NCBI GenBank assembly: GCA_050250575.1
Contig: JBFWOJ010000009.1
Coordinates: 1-64,000 of the forward strand
DNA: 64,000 bases
Origin: SHVO01 sp050250575
GTDB lineage: Bacteria; Pseudomonadota; Alphaproteobacteria; Rhodospirillales; Rhodospirillaceae
Direction: 5' to 3'
Both the position numbers and the translations under genes were made by a program. Below, in pieces: positions 54,347-62,963 of this stretch (position 1 is its first letter; each line of letters starts with the position of its first letter). The notes under the pieces are model-generated. The model worked only from the letters and a program-made list of their open reading frames with translations, was not told where the DNA came from and made no database searches.

Positions 54347-56257
54347 TCAGCCCGGAACCGCCGCTTCTGATTTAAGTCTATCGGTTGCCTCTTGTAGCGC
54401 AAGGACTTCTTGGTTGGCCCCGCCGAGGCGCCGCAGGGCGACCGTGCGGGTCTCCGCTTCCTTCTTTCCCACGACGACCAGGATCGGGACCTTGGTCAGG
54501 GAGTGTTCACGCACCTTGTAGTTGATCTTTTCGTTGCGCAAATCGGTTTCGACACGGATTCCAGCACCTTGCAGGGTCGCGGCCACCTCGTTCGCATACC
54601 CGGCCGCCTCGTCCGTGATGGTGCAGACCACGGCCTGCAAGGGATTGAGCCAGAGCGGGAACTTGCCCGAATAGTTTTCCACAAGGATGCCGACGAACCG
54701 TTCGAACGAGCCGAGAATGGCTCGGTGCAGCATCACCGGCGTATGCCTTGCCCCGTCCTCGCCGACATATTGAGCGCCAAGGCGATCGGGCAGCACGAAA
54801 TCGGCCTGCAACGTGCCGCACTGCCAATCGCGGCCGATGGCGTCGCGCAGCACGAACTCGAGCTTCGGACCGTAAAAGGCGCCTTCACCCGGGTTGAGGG
54901 TCCATTCAAGGCCGGCGGCGTCGGTCGCATCCCGCAGGGCCGCCTCGGCCCGGTCCCAGGTTTCGTCCGAGCCCGCGCGCACCGGCGGGCGATCGGAGAA
55001 CTTCACCCTGATGTCGGTGAACCCGAGGTCCTTGTAAACCGACTGCAGAAGTTCAATGAACGCCTTGGTTTCGGATTTGATCTGGTTCTCGGTGCAGAAG
55101 ATATGCGCGTCGTCCTGTACGAACGCGCGCACGCGCATCAGGCCATGCAGCGCGCCTGACGGCTCGTTGCGGTGGCAGCAGCCGAACTCGGCGATGCGCA
55201 GCGGCAAGTCGCGATAACTCTTGATACCTTGATTGAAGATCTGCACATGGCCCGGACAGTTCATCGGCTTGACCGCGAGCGTGCGCTCCTCGGACTCCGA
55301 CGTAAACATCGCGTCGCGGAATTTCTCCCAGTGACCGCTCTTCTCCCACAGCACCTTGTCCATCAGCAGCGGCGTGTTCACCTCGACATAACCGGCCGCT
55401 TCCAACCGCTTGCGGATGTAGCTTTGCAGCGTGCGATAGAGCGTCCAGCCTTTCGGGTGCCAAAACACTGCGCCTTGGGCTTCTTCCTGAAGGTGGAAGA
55501 GATCCATTTCCTTGCCGAGACGGCGGTGGTCGCGTTTTTCCGCTTCCTCCAGCATGGTCAGGTAATCTTTGAGCTGCTTCTCGTCGGCCCATGCGGTGCC
55601 GTAAATCCGCTGCAGCATCGCGTTGTTGGAATCGCCGCGCCAATAGGCGCCCGCGAGCTTCATCAGCTTGAAAGCCTTGCCCAGCTTGCCGGTCGACGGC
55701 AGATGCGGGCCGCGGCACAGGTCTTTCCATTGGCCCTGGCGGTAGACGCCGACCTCTTCGCCGGCGGGAATGGCTTGGATCAGCTCGGCCTTATAGTGTT
55801 CGCCGATCTCCTTGAAGTGCGTCACCGCTTCATCGCGGTTCCAAACTTCCCGTACGATCGCCTCGTCGCGGTCGACGATCTCGCGCATCTTGGCTTCGAT
55901 CTTCTCGAGGTCGGCGGGCGTGAACGGCTCGTCGCGGGCGAAATCGTAATAGAAGCCGTTCTCGATCGCCGGACCGATGGTCACTTGCGTCTTTGGAAAC
56001 AACTCCTGGACCGCCTCTGCCATCACGTGCGCGGCGTCATGGCGCAAGAGCTCGAGCGCGTCAGGGTCTTTCTTCGTGACGATGGAAACCTTGGTGTCCC
56101 GATCCAGGGTCGTGCTCAAATCCTTCATCTCGCCGTCGATGCGGATGGCGAGCGCGGCCTTGGCGAGCCCGGGCCCAATGTCGGCGGCGAGTTCAGCGCC
56201 CGTGATGGGCTTCGGATAAGTGCGAACGCTGCCGTCGGGGAGAGTGATGGCGACCAT
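54347..56257 (-). CDS. thrS: Threonyl-tRNA synthetase
   Basis: 636 residues, full length: the N-terminal TGS domain (AITLPDGSVRTYPKPI), editing domain with HxxxH (HDAAHVMAE; CRGPHLPSTGK), class II catalytic core (NCPGHVQIFN, a zinc ligand and motif region; YRDLPLRIAEFGCCHRNEPS motif 2; ILGSFERFVGILVENYSG motif 3) and anticodon-binding domain (VCTITDEAAGYANEVAATLQ). infC follows on the same strand 99 bp downstream. Nothing odd in length or motifs. Confidence 0.97.
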   Translation of the reverse strand: MVAITLPDGSVRTYPKPITGAELAADIGPGLAKAALAIRIDGEMKDLSTTLDRDTKVSIVTKKDPDALELLRHDAAHVMAEAVQELFPKTQVTIGPAIENGFYYDFARDEPFTPADLEKIEAKMREIVDRDEAIVREVWNRDEAVTHFKEIGEHYKAELIQAIPAGEEVGVYRQGQWKDLCRGPHLPSTGKLGKAFKLMKLAGAYWRGDSNNAMLQRIYGTAWADEKQLKDYLTMLEEAEKRDHRRLGKEMDLFHLQEEAQGAVFWHPKGWTLYRTLQSYIRKRLEAAGYVEVNTPLLMDKVLWEKSGHWEKFRDAMFTSESEERTLAVKPMNCPGHVQIFNQGIKSYRDLPLRIAEFGCCHRNEPSGALHGLMRVRAFVQDDAHIFCTENQIKSETKAFIELLQSVYKDLGFTDIRVKFSDRPPVRAGSDETWDRAEAALRDATDAAGLEWTLNPGEGAFYGPKLEFVLRDAIGRDWQCGTLQADFVLPDRLGAQYVGEDGARHTPVMLHRAILGSFERFVGILVENYSGKFPLWLNPLQAVVCTITDEAAGYANEVAATLQGAGIRVETDLRNEKINYKVREHSLTKVPILVVVGKKEAETRTVALRRLGGANQEVLALQEATDRLKSEAAVPG

Positions 56258-56320
56258 GGAGCCTTGAATTCAAAGAGTTAGCCGAAAACCGGCGGGAATT
56301 TAGAGGAACTGGGGCCGGAT

Positions 56321-57256
56321 TTACAGGCGTTTTAGCGCCGCGAGAACTTCTGCGGCGGGAATACCGCCAAGCTGTGGACGGCGCAGGATGGTCACCCGTG
56401 AACCGCGTTGGCCGACCAGGGCGGGATCGGAATTCGCGTCATACAGGACGATGCTGCGGCAGCCCGCTCCAGCGGCAAGATGCATGATACCGTTGTTTGG
56501 CCCGACCGCGCCGGCGGCGGCCCAGGCGATGAACACCAGCTCATTGAGGGTGACCTTGCTGACCAGATCGATCAGTCCTGGACAGGCCGCTTTCAGCTCG
56601 GCCAACTCCTCGGCCGGTTCCAGACCCACGGCCACCAGCACGCGCCCACGCGCAAGACGGGCGAATTCGGCAAGGTGCGGCCATGTCCCGCCCGCGCCGC
56701 GGTCGAGCGCGAGCAGGAGATAGGGCTCGTTCATACGAAAAGGCACGTTGAAGGCCGTGACGCGCCGCGCGACCCACGAGAGGTCGGTCGCCGGGACGAC
56801 AGGGATCCGGGCGACTCTAAGCTGGTGCGCCCACTGGTCTCGAATATGCATCCGTTCGCGGTGCGGATCGATCCAGGCAAGGAACGTGCCGGGAATAGTG
56901 CCTGACCAAGGCAAGCAGTTGCGCGCCGCGGACAGTGCTCTGCGGCCGTAGAGCAGCCAGAACAGATGGGTCGAGTGCCGGGTGCCGTCGAGATCGTAAA
57001 CCCTGGCCCACTCGCGCGAGCGAAGTTGCGCGCGCAGATTTCGCCAGCGCGTGAGACTGCGCGACCCGGCGGTATCGTCGATCCAAACGTCGTCGGCATA
57101 CGGCGAGGTGCGCAGGAACTCGATGAATTCTTCGCGCGCGAGGATGACGACCTGCGCCGAGGCGTGCGAGGCTCTGATCGCGGCGATGGCGCCGAGGGCC
57201 GGAACCAGGCGTTCGAGCCCGGTCGCGATGATGATCAGAATATTGTCCGTGCTCAT
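56321..57256 (-). CDS. Glycosyltransferase family 9 (heptosyltransferase-like)
   Basis: 311 residues, GT-B fold of the GT9 family. DNILIIIATGLERLVPALGA is the N-terminal start; the donor half contains RVLVAVGLEPAEELAELKAA, LVSKVTLNELVFIAWAAAGA and VGPNNGIMHLAAGAGCRSIV (the usual GxNxGxxH region of ADP-heptose transferases). The start overlaps the preceding GT4 gene by 4 nt (ATGA), so they act in one lipopolysaccharide or cell-surface glycan pathway. Confidence 0.85.
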   Translation of the reverse strand: MSTDNILIIIATGLERLVPALGAIAAIRASHASAQVVILAREEFIEFLRTSPYADDVWIDDTAGSRSLTRWRNLRAQLRSREWARVYDLDGTRHSTHLFWLLYGRRALSAARNCLPWSGTIPGTFLAWIDPHRERMHIRDQWAHQLRVARIPVVPATDLSWVARRVTAFNVPFRMNEPYLLLALDRGAGGTWPHLAEFARLARGRVLVAVGLEPAEELAELKAACPGLIDLVSKVTLNELVFIAWAAAGAVGPNNGIMHLAAGAGCRSIVLYDANSDPALVGQRGSRVTILRRPQLGGIPAAEVLAALKRL

Positions 57257-58425
57257 GAAGAGGAATGACGCGTAAGGACCTCGTCATAAACCTCCAGCGT
57301 CTTGGCGCACATCTCGTCCTTGTTGAACAAGGTGCGTGCGCGCTCGGAGGCCTGTGCGGCAAGTTTTGTGCGCTCTTCGCGCGACAGAGACAGCGCGCGT
57401 TCAAGCGCGTCCGCCAATGACACCGGATCGCTCGCCGTGAACATCCAGCCTGTAACGCCAGGCAGGATGATCTCAGCCGTCGGGCCGTGCGAGCAGGCGA
57501 CGATCGGACGTCCCATCGCTTGAGCTTCCGCAATCACGCGGCCGAAGGCTTCGGGCCGGGTCGAGGCCACGACGACCACGTCCGTGATCATGTAAGCGGC
57601 GGGCATATCGTTGCAGTCTTCGATCACCTGAACATTGCCGCCGATCCGGCGCAGCGAGGCGTGACTCATGATCCGCGCCGCAAACCCGGGCCCGCCCTGA
57701 CCGACCATCAGGCAGCGCACGTCGAGCGAGCCGCCGCGGCGCTTTTTGAGTTCGGCAAGGGCATCGATCAGAACGTCGTGGCCTTTCAGCGCCGTCAGAC
57801 GGCCCGGCAGCATAATCACCTGGCCGGCATCCTGCAGACCCCACTTCTGCGCCACCTGAATAAGGCGGGTCGAGGTGACGTTCCTTTCATCGTAGGCGTT
57901 GGCGTCGATTCCCCGGTGAATCACGCGGATACGCTCGGGAGGCGTCCTATAATTTTCGATGATGTGGTCGCGCACGAAATTGGAGACGGCGATGACGATC
58001 TCTCCGTCGGCCATGACGCGGTTATAGAATTTCTTGAGGCCGAAGGGGCCCAGGCTGTAGATGCCGTGAAACGTCGTGACGAAGGGAACGCCGGTTCGCT
58101 TCGCGGCTTCGCGGGCGCTCCATCCCGGCGCGCGCGAACGCGCATGAACCAGCGAGACCTTCTCCCGCCGGATCACGTCGGCGATCCTTGCCGCATTCTC
58201 TTTCACCCGTTTCGGATTCTTGGTGTTGAGCGGAAGGGCGATGTGTTCGGCGCCGGCGCGGTCGAGTTCGCGCACCAAGGGTCCGCCTTCCGAAACCACC
58301 AGCGCGCGCCATCCCGCGCGAACCAGCGCGACTGCGACATCGATCGTGCCGCGCTCGACTCCGCCGCTGACAAGGCTCGGCAGAACCTGCAGCACGGTCT
58401 TTTTAGGCTGAGAAGCTTCGCTCAT
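57253..58425 (-). CDS. Glycosyltransferase family 4
   Basis: 390 residues, GT-B fold. The N-terminal acceptor half begins TVLQVLPSLVSGGVERGTID; the donor half has GQVIMLPGRLTALKGHDVLI, MVGQGGPGFAARIMSHASLR and the EX7E-like VASTRPEAFGRVIAEAQAMG (Glu nucleotide-sugar contacts). It is a retaining transferase, probably in LPS core or O-antigen assembly together with the GT9 gene that overlaps its end. ATG 58425 was chosen over the longer frame start at 58479. Confidence 0.87.
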   Translation of the reverse strand: MSEASQPKKTVLQVLPSLVSGGVERGTIDVAVALVRAGWRALVVSEGGPLVRELDRAGAEHIALPLNTKNPKRVKENAARIADVIRREKVSLVHARSRAPGWSAREAAKRTGVPFVTTFHGIYSLGPFGLKKFYNRVMADGEIVIAVSNFVRDHIIENYRTPPERIRVIHRGIDANAYDERNVTSTRLIQVAQKWGLQDAGQVIMLPGRLTALKGHDVLIDALAELKKRRGGSLDVRCLMVGQGGPGFAARIMSHASLRRIGGNVQVIEDCNDMPAAYMITDVVVVASTRPEAFGRVIAEAQAMGRPIVACSHGPTAEIILPGVTGWMFTASDPVSLADALERALSLSREERTKLAAQASERARTLFNKDEMCAKTLEVYDEVLTRHSSS

Positions 58426-58669
58426 CTTCGCTTTCGTTTCGCGGTCGCGTGACCGGGCAGAAATCAGGTCCGATACCACTTCGCTCGAGGATTCCGTTCG
58501 TCGAGTTCGTCGCGAATGGAATGGGCTCCGACCCCTTTTCTGCGAGGTCCCTCGGCGTCACGCTCATAGGTAGAAAGGAGTGTAGTCCATTCGAAACTGA
58601 TTGGGAAAAGGTGCGCGCCCGTGTTAGGAGTCGGACGGGCTGGCACTTGGGGATTTCTAACAGACTTCG

Positions 58670-59437
58670 ATGTCCGCGGCGCTCGAATTCAGGCGCTCCG
58701 ATGGGGCGGTGATCGCTTACGAGCGGTCAGGCACGCAGGACAGGCAAAAGCCCGGTGTCGTTTTCTTGCACGGACTGAAGTCCGACAGGGGCGGCACCAA
58801 GGCCGAGGCGCTTGCGCGGCACGCAAGCGAACGGGGCTTCGGCCTCCTTCGCTTCGATATGTTCGGTCACGGGGAAAGCAGTGGCCGATTTGAGGACGGC
58901 GGCATATCGCGCTGGGTCGAAGACGCCGTCGCCATACTCGATGAGCTGACGACAGGACCGGTGGTCCTCGTCGGTTCGAGCATGGGCGGATGGGTCATGG
59001 TGAAGACCGCCATGGCGCGTCCTGGCAGAGTGATTGGGCTGGTGGGAATCGCTGTGGCCCCGGATTTTACCGAGGACCTCATGTGGGCCGGCTTCGACGC
59101 GGCGCAGCGCGAGATGCTGGCGACCGTAGGCGTGGTCGAGCTGCCCAGCGAATACGACGATGGTCCTTACCGGATCTCCCGCCACCTGATCGAGGACGGC
59201 CGCAAGAACTTGGTCTTGCGCCGCGAAATTCCGATCGCATGCCCGGTGCGCTTGATCCACGGGCAACGCGACACTTCGGTGCCTTGGCAGACGTCGCTGA
59301 GGTTGGCCGAGCGGATCAAGGGGGACGACGTAGCGATCCATCTCGTCAAGGATGGCGATCACCGCTTGTCCCGGCCGCACGACCTCGAGCGTCTGTGCGG
59401 TTTCGTCGATGAGCTGGTTACGAAGGGAGAGCGGTGA
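58670..59437 (+). CDS. Alpha/beta hydrolase (ABHD10/serine-esterase-like)
   Basis: 255 residues. The oxyanion block FLHGLKSDRGGTKAEAL, the nucleophile elbow GSSMGGWVMVKTA, the acid region GQRDTSVPWQTSLRLAE and the histidine DGDHRLSRPHDLERL make a complete triad. The sequence type is close to bacterial homologues of ABHD10 esterases. ATG 58670 follows a clear gap after the divergent glycosyltransferases. The TPR gene starts on the last base of its stop codon. Confidence 0.83.
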   Translation: MSAALEFRRSDGAVIAYERSGTQDRQKPGVVFLHGLKSDRGGTKAEALARHASERGFGLLRFDMFGHGESSGRFEDGGISRWVEDAVAILDELTTGPVVLVGSSMGGWVMVKTAMARPGRVIGLVGIAVAPDFTEDLMWAGFDAAQREMLATVGVVELPSEYDDGPYRISRHLIEDGRKNLVLRREIPIACPVRLIHGQRDTSVPWQTSLRLAERIKGDDVAIHLVKDGDHRLSRPHDLERLCGFVDELVTKGER

Positions 59438-60267
59438 TGCGTAAAGTCTTGTTGATCTCGGCGGCAATGTTCGCCTTTGCCTCGGCACCCGCGCTCGCGG
59501 CCACCGGGAAGGCGGCCTCGCAGCCGACGAGCAAACTCTCTCCGACGCCGGATACGCAAAATCCCTCGCACACCTACGAAGTGTGCTTGATGACCGCGAA
59601 GAACGAGCCCGAAAAGGGGTTCGAGATGGCGGGCAAGTGGATGACCCTCGGCGGCGGTCCCCCCGCGAAACACTGCGAGGCGATCGCCCTCATCGGCATG
59701 AAGGAATACAGCGAGGCCGCGACCCGTCTTGAGGCGCTCGCCAAGCTCAATGAAGAGGAATCCGTGAAGGCCGGCGTCCTTTCGCAGGCCGGCCAGGCCT
59801 GGCTCCTGCAAGGCGATCTCACGCGCGCGCTTGCCGCCCAGACCCAGGCGCTGGAGGCCATGCCCGTGAAGAATCGTCAGCACGCCAATATCCTCGTCGA
59901 CCGGGCCGCGACCTATGCCGACGCCGGCAAATATTCCGATGCCGTGCTGGACCTCGACGCCTCGCTTGCCATCGAGCCTAAGAATCCCGACGCCCTGGCC
60001 TTCCGCGCCAGCGCGAGGCGTCATCTCAATGACGTCGATGTCGCGCTGGTGGATGCCGAGCAATCCGTCGCCCTCGATCCGCACAACATCATTGGGCTGC
60101 TCGAACGTGGGATCATCTATCGCATGAAGAAGCGTGACAATGATGCGCGGCAGGACTGGCTGCGGATCATTCAGATCGCTCCGGATTCGGAAGCAGGTAA
60201 GGCCGCGCGCACGAACATCGAGCGTATGGACGTGCTGCTCGAAGCCGAGGCGAAGGCAAACCAGTAA
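59437..60267 (+). CDS. Exported tetratricopeptide-repeat protein
   Basis: 276 residues: a signal peptide (RKVLLISAAMFAFASAPALA), then several TPR-like helix pairs, e.g. MKEYSEAATRLEALAKLNEE, GQAWLLQGDLTRALAAQTQA, DRAATYADAGKYSDAVLDLD and AFRASARRHLNDVDVALVDA. TPRs scaffold protein complexes, here in the periplasm. ATG 59437 has GGGAG 8 nt upstream and shares one base with the hydrolase stop (TGATG), so the pair is translationally coupled. The partner complex is unknown. Confidence 0.85.
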   Translation: MRKVLLISAAMFAFASAPALAATGKAASQPTSKLSPTPDTQNPSHTYEVCLMTAKNEPEKGFEMAGKWMTLGGGPPAKHCEAIALIGMKEYSEAATRLEALAKLNEEESVKAGVLSQAGQAWLLQGDLTRALAAQTQALEAMPVKNRQHANILVDRAATYADAGKYSDAVLDLDASLAIEPKNPDALAFRASARRHLNDVDVALVDAEQSVALDPHNIIGLLERGIIYRMKKRDNDARQDWLRIIQIAPDSEAGKAARTNIERMDVLLEAEAKANQ

Positions 60268-60942
60268 TTAGAAGTCGAGATCGGCGTAAACCGGCGCCGG
60301 GGCGATGCCCGGCACGGTGTCGGCCAGCAGGCACCGGAAGCTGAACCGAGACTTGATGCGCACGTACCACTCCTTCGTCAAAGGATGCGTGGTCCACGGC
60401 ACGTCGCCCGAATAGTCGATCAGCGACAAATGCGCCGCCGCGGCGAGGTCGGCGTAGCTGATGTCGTCGCCGGCCAGCCAGCTCCGCCGCTCCGTCAGCC
60501 AGGCGATGTATTGCATGTGGGTATGGATGTTCTCGCGTCCCGCCCTCAGCGCGCGCGAATCCGGCGCGGCGTTTTCGAAGAGGCGGCGGGTGAGTTTTTC
60601 GCCGGCAAGGTGCTGCGTGACGTCGCGATAGAACTTCTGATCGAACCATGCCGCGAGGCGGCGCGTTTCGGCCCGGTCTTTCGGCGTGCGGCCGAGGAGG
60701 TTGGTCTGAGGATAGGCCTCTTCCAGATATTCGCAGATCGTATTGGCGTCGCAGACGATGAACTCGTTGTCGTCGACCAGCACGGGCAGCTCGCCCGCGG
60801 GATTCAGCTCGAGCAGTTCGTCGGTGGGATTGAAGGGGTCGAGCGCGACTTCGGTGAACTGCAGCCGCTTCTCATGAAGCGCAAGGCGCACCCTGCGGGC
60901 TTGAGGCAAAAGCGTATGGTGATAGAGCGTGCGCGTGGTCAT
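60268..60942 (-). CDS. fzlA: Glutathione S-transferase-like protein, FzlA type
   Basis: 224 residues, thioredoxin-fold N-terminal domain (LYHHTLLPQARRVRLALHEK, AGELPVLVDDNEFIVCDANT) and helical C-terminal GST domain. The C-terminal block WYVRIKSRFSFRCLLADTVP and the end YADLDF match FzlA, the alphaproteobacterial FtsZ-binding GST-like protein needed for division in Caulobacter. In FzlA glutathione binding is lost. A general GST cannot be excluded by eye, but the conserved tail favours FzlA. Confidence 0.78.
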   Translation of the reverse strand: MTTRTLYHHTLLPQARRVRLALHEKRLQFTEVALDPFNPTDELLELNPAGELPVLVDDNEFIVCDANTICEYLEEAYPQTNLLGRTPKDRAETRRLAAWFDQKFYRDVTQHLAGEKLTRRLFENAAPDSRALRAGRENIHTHMQYIAWLTERRSWLAGDDISYADLAAAAHLSLIDYSGDVPWTTHPLTKEWYVRIKSRFSFRCLLADTVPGIAPAPVYADLDF

Positions 60943-60988
60943 GGCGTGCCACGCTATTTAAAAGATCGGAGTGCCGCGAGCTAGGGTC

Positions 60989-61267
60989 TTACTTGCCGGC
61001 GGTGTTATAGATCGATTTGACCAGCTCGGTGAGGGTCACGCCGATCTTGTCGCCCGAGGTGATGACGACCTCGCCTTTCGCGATGAGCACGTCGTTGGCG
61101 AAGATTTCCACAGGATCGGAGGTCTTCTGTTCGAGCTCGACGACGGCGCCGCGGCCAAGCTTCAGGAGCTGGTTGACGCGCAGGTTCGCTTGGCCGAGGA
61201 CGACGGAAATGTCGACGTCGACGTTGTAGATCGCCTGTTGCGAGTCTTCCTGGTCTTTATCGGCCAT
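60989..61267 (-). CDS. fliN: Flagellar motor switch protein FliN
   Basis: 92 residues, essentially a single SpoA/FliN C-terminal domain: YNVDVDISVVLGQANLRVNQ, LLKLGRGAVVELEQKTSDPV, ANDVLIAKGEVVITSGDKIG. FliN sits with FliM in the C-ring and controls rotor switching. No other flagellar gene is in the window, so it is an isolated member; the rest of the flagellar genes must be elsewhere. It precedes the FzlA-like gene on the same strand (46 bp apart). Confidence 0.88.
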   Translation of the reverse strand: MADKDQEDSQQAIYNVDVDISVVLGQANLRVNQLLKLGRGAVVELEQKTSDPVEIFANDVLIAKGEVVITSGDKIGVTLTELVKSIYNTAGK

Positions 61268-61343
61268 ACATAATCACCCTGGGGTCACTATGTACCCACA
61301 TAGGCCCGATTTCACCTTAAAGTTCCATTGGTTAAGAAGGGAT

Positions 61344-62963
61344 TTAAGAGGCCGGCGCCGTGGTGCGCAGTTCCAGCGCCGCGGCCATCAGCTGCTTGGT
61401 GTAAGGGTCTTGCGGCGCCGAGAAAATCTGCTGGGACGGGCCGGATTCCCGCACCTTGCCATCCTTCATGACGATGACTTCGTTCGCGAGCGCCCGGACT
61501 ACCCTTAGGTCGTGACTGATGAAGAGGTACGCCAGCGCGTACTTTTCCTGGAGCATGCGCAAGAGGTCGACGATTTGCGCCTGCACCGAAACGTCGAGGG
61601 CGCTGGTGGGCTCGTCCAGCATCAAGAACTTCGGCCGCAGCACCATGGCGCGCGCGATGGCGATCCTCTGGCGCTGGCCGCCGGAGAACTCGTGCGGATA
61701 GCGCTCGCGCATGGACAGGTCGAGGCCGACATCCTTGAGAGCGATGTCGACCCGCTCGCGCCGCTCTCCCGGCGAACCGATGTCGTGAACCGTAAGACCT
61801 TCGCCGACGATATCGCCGATGGTCATGCGCGGGCTGAGGGAGCCGAACGGGTCCTGGAAGACCACCTGCATGTCGCGGCGCAAGCTGCGCAGCTCCTTGC
61901 GCTTGAGCCCGTCGGTCCGCACGCCCTGGAACCGGATCGGCCCTTCGCTGGGAATCAAACGCAGAAGGGCAAGGCCCAGCGTCGTCTTGCCCGATCCGCT
62001 TTCGCCCACCACGCCCAGCGTATCCCCGGCCTTGACCGACAAGGTGACGCCGTCGACGGCTTTGATATGGCCGACCGTGCGGCGAATGACCCCGCGTTTG
62101 ATGGGGAACCAGACCTTGAGATCGTCGGCCGCCATCACCTCCGGCGCGTGGACGACCGGCGCCGGCGGCGAGCCTTTGGGCTCCGCGGCGACAAGGTGCT
62201 TGGTGTAGCTGTGCTCCGGCGCGCGGAACACTTTCTCCACTTCGCCTTGCTCGACGATGAGCCCGTCCTTCATCACGCAGACGCGCCCGCCGAGCTTGCG
62301 GACGATGGCTAGGTCATGGGTGATGAAAAGCATGGCCATGCCGAGACGCCGCTGCAGATCCTTGAGCAGGTCCAAGATCTGCGCCTGGATCGTGACATCC
62401 AGCGCCGTCGTCGGCTCGTCGGCGATCAAGAGGTCGGGGCCGAGGGCGAGCGCCATCGCGATCATCACGCGCTGACGCTGTCCGCCCGACAGCTCGTGCG
62501 GCAAGGCTTTCAAGCGGGTCTCGGCCTCAGGCAGGCCGACGTCGCGCAGAAGCTCGATCACGCGCGCCCGTTTGGCGTCATCGTCCATGCCGCCGTGGAC
62601 TTCGAGCACCTCGCCCACCTGCTTCTCGATATTGTGCAGCGGGTTGAGCGAGGTCATGGGTTCCTGGAACACCATCCCGACCCGATTGCCGCGGATCTCG
62701 CGCATCACGTCCTCCGGCGCGTTGATGATCTCCGCGCCTTTGAACTTGATGCTGCCTTTGGGATGGCGCGCGCGCGGGTAAGGCAACAGGCGCAGGATGG
62801 AGAGGGCGGTGACGGTCTTGCCGCTGCCGCTCTCTCCCACCAGCGACATGGTTTCGCCTTTGCGCAGCGTGAAAGACGCGGACTTGACGGCGGCGACCTC
62901 ACCTCCGCCTTGGCCGAAGCTCACGGCGAGGTCCTCGATCTCGAGCAGCGGTGTATCGGTCAT
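61344..62963 (-). CDS. yejF: ABC transporter ATP-binding protein with two nucleotide-binding domains (YejF-type)
   Basis: 539 residues, two complete ABC domains fused. Walker A: GESGSGKTVTALSILRLL and GESGSGKTTLGLALLRLI; signatures: LSGGQRQRVMIA and FSGGQRQRIAIARAM; Walker B: LLIADEPTTALD and LMLDEPTSALD. The double-domain format is that of YejF, which powers the YejABEF oligopeptide importer. The start overlaps the YejE-type permease stop by 4 nt. Confidence 0.9.
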   Translation of the reverse strand: MTDTPLLEIEDLAVSFGQGGGEVAAVKSASFTLRKGETMSLVGESGSGKTVTALSILRLLPYPRARHPKGSIKFKGAEIINAPEDVMREIRGNRVGMVFQEPMTSLNPLHNIEKQVGEVLEVHGGMDDDAKRARVIELLRDVGLPEAETRLKALPHELSGGQRQRVMIAMALALGPDLLIADEPTTALDVTIQAQILDLLKDLQRRLGMAMLFITHDLAIVRKLGGRVCVMKDGLIVEQGEVEKVFRAPEHSYTKHLVAAEPKGSPPAPVVHAPEVMAADDLKVWFPIKRGVIRRTVGHIKAVDGVTLSVKAGDTLGVVGESGSGKTTLGLALLRLIPSEGPIRFQGVRTDGLKRKELRSLRRDMQVVFQDPFGSLSPRMTIGDIVGEGLTVHDIGSPGERRERVDIALKDVGLDLSMRERYPHEFSGGQRQRIAIARAMVLRPKFLMLDEPTSALDVSVQAQIVDLLRMLQEKYALAYLFISHDLRVVRALANEVIVMKDGKVRESGPSQQIFSAPQDPYTKQLMAAALELRTTAPAS

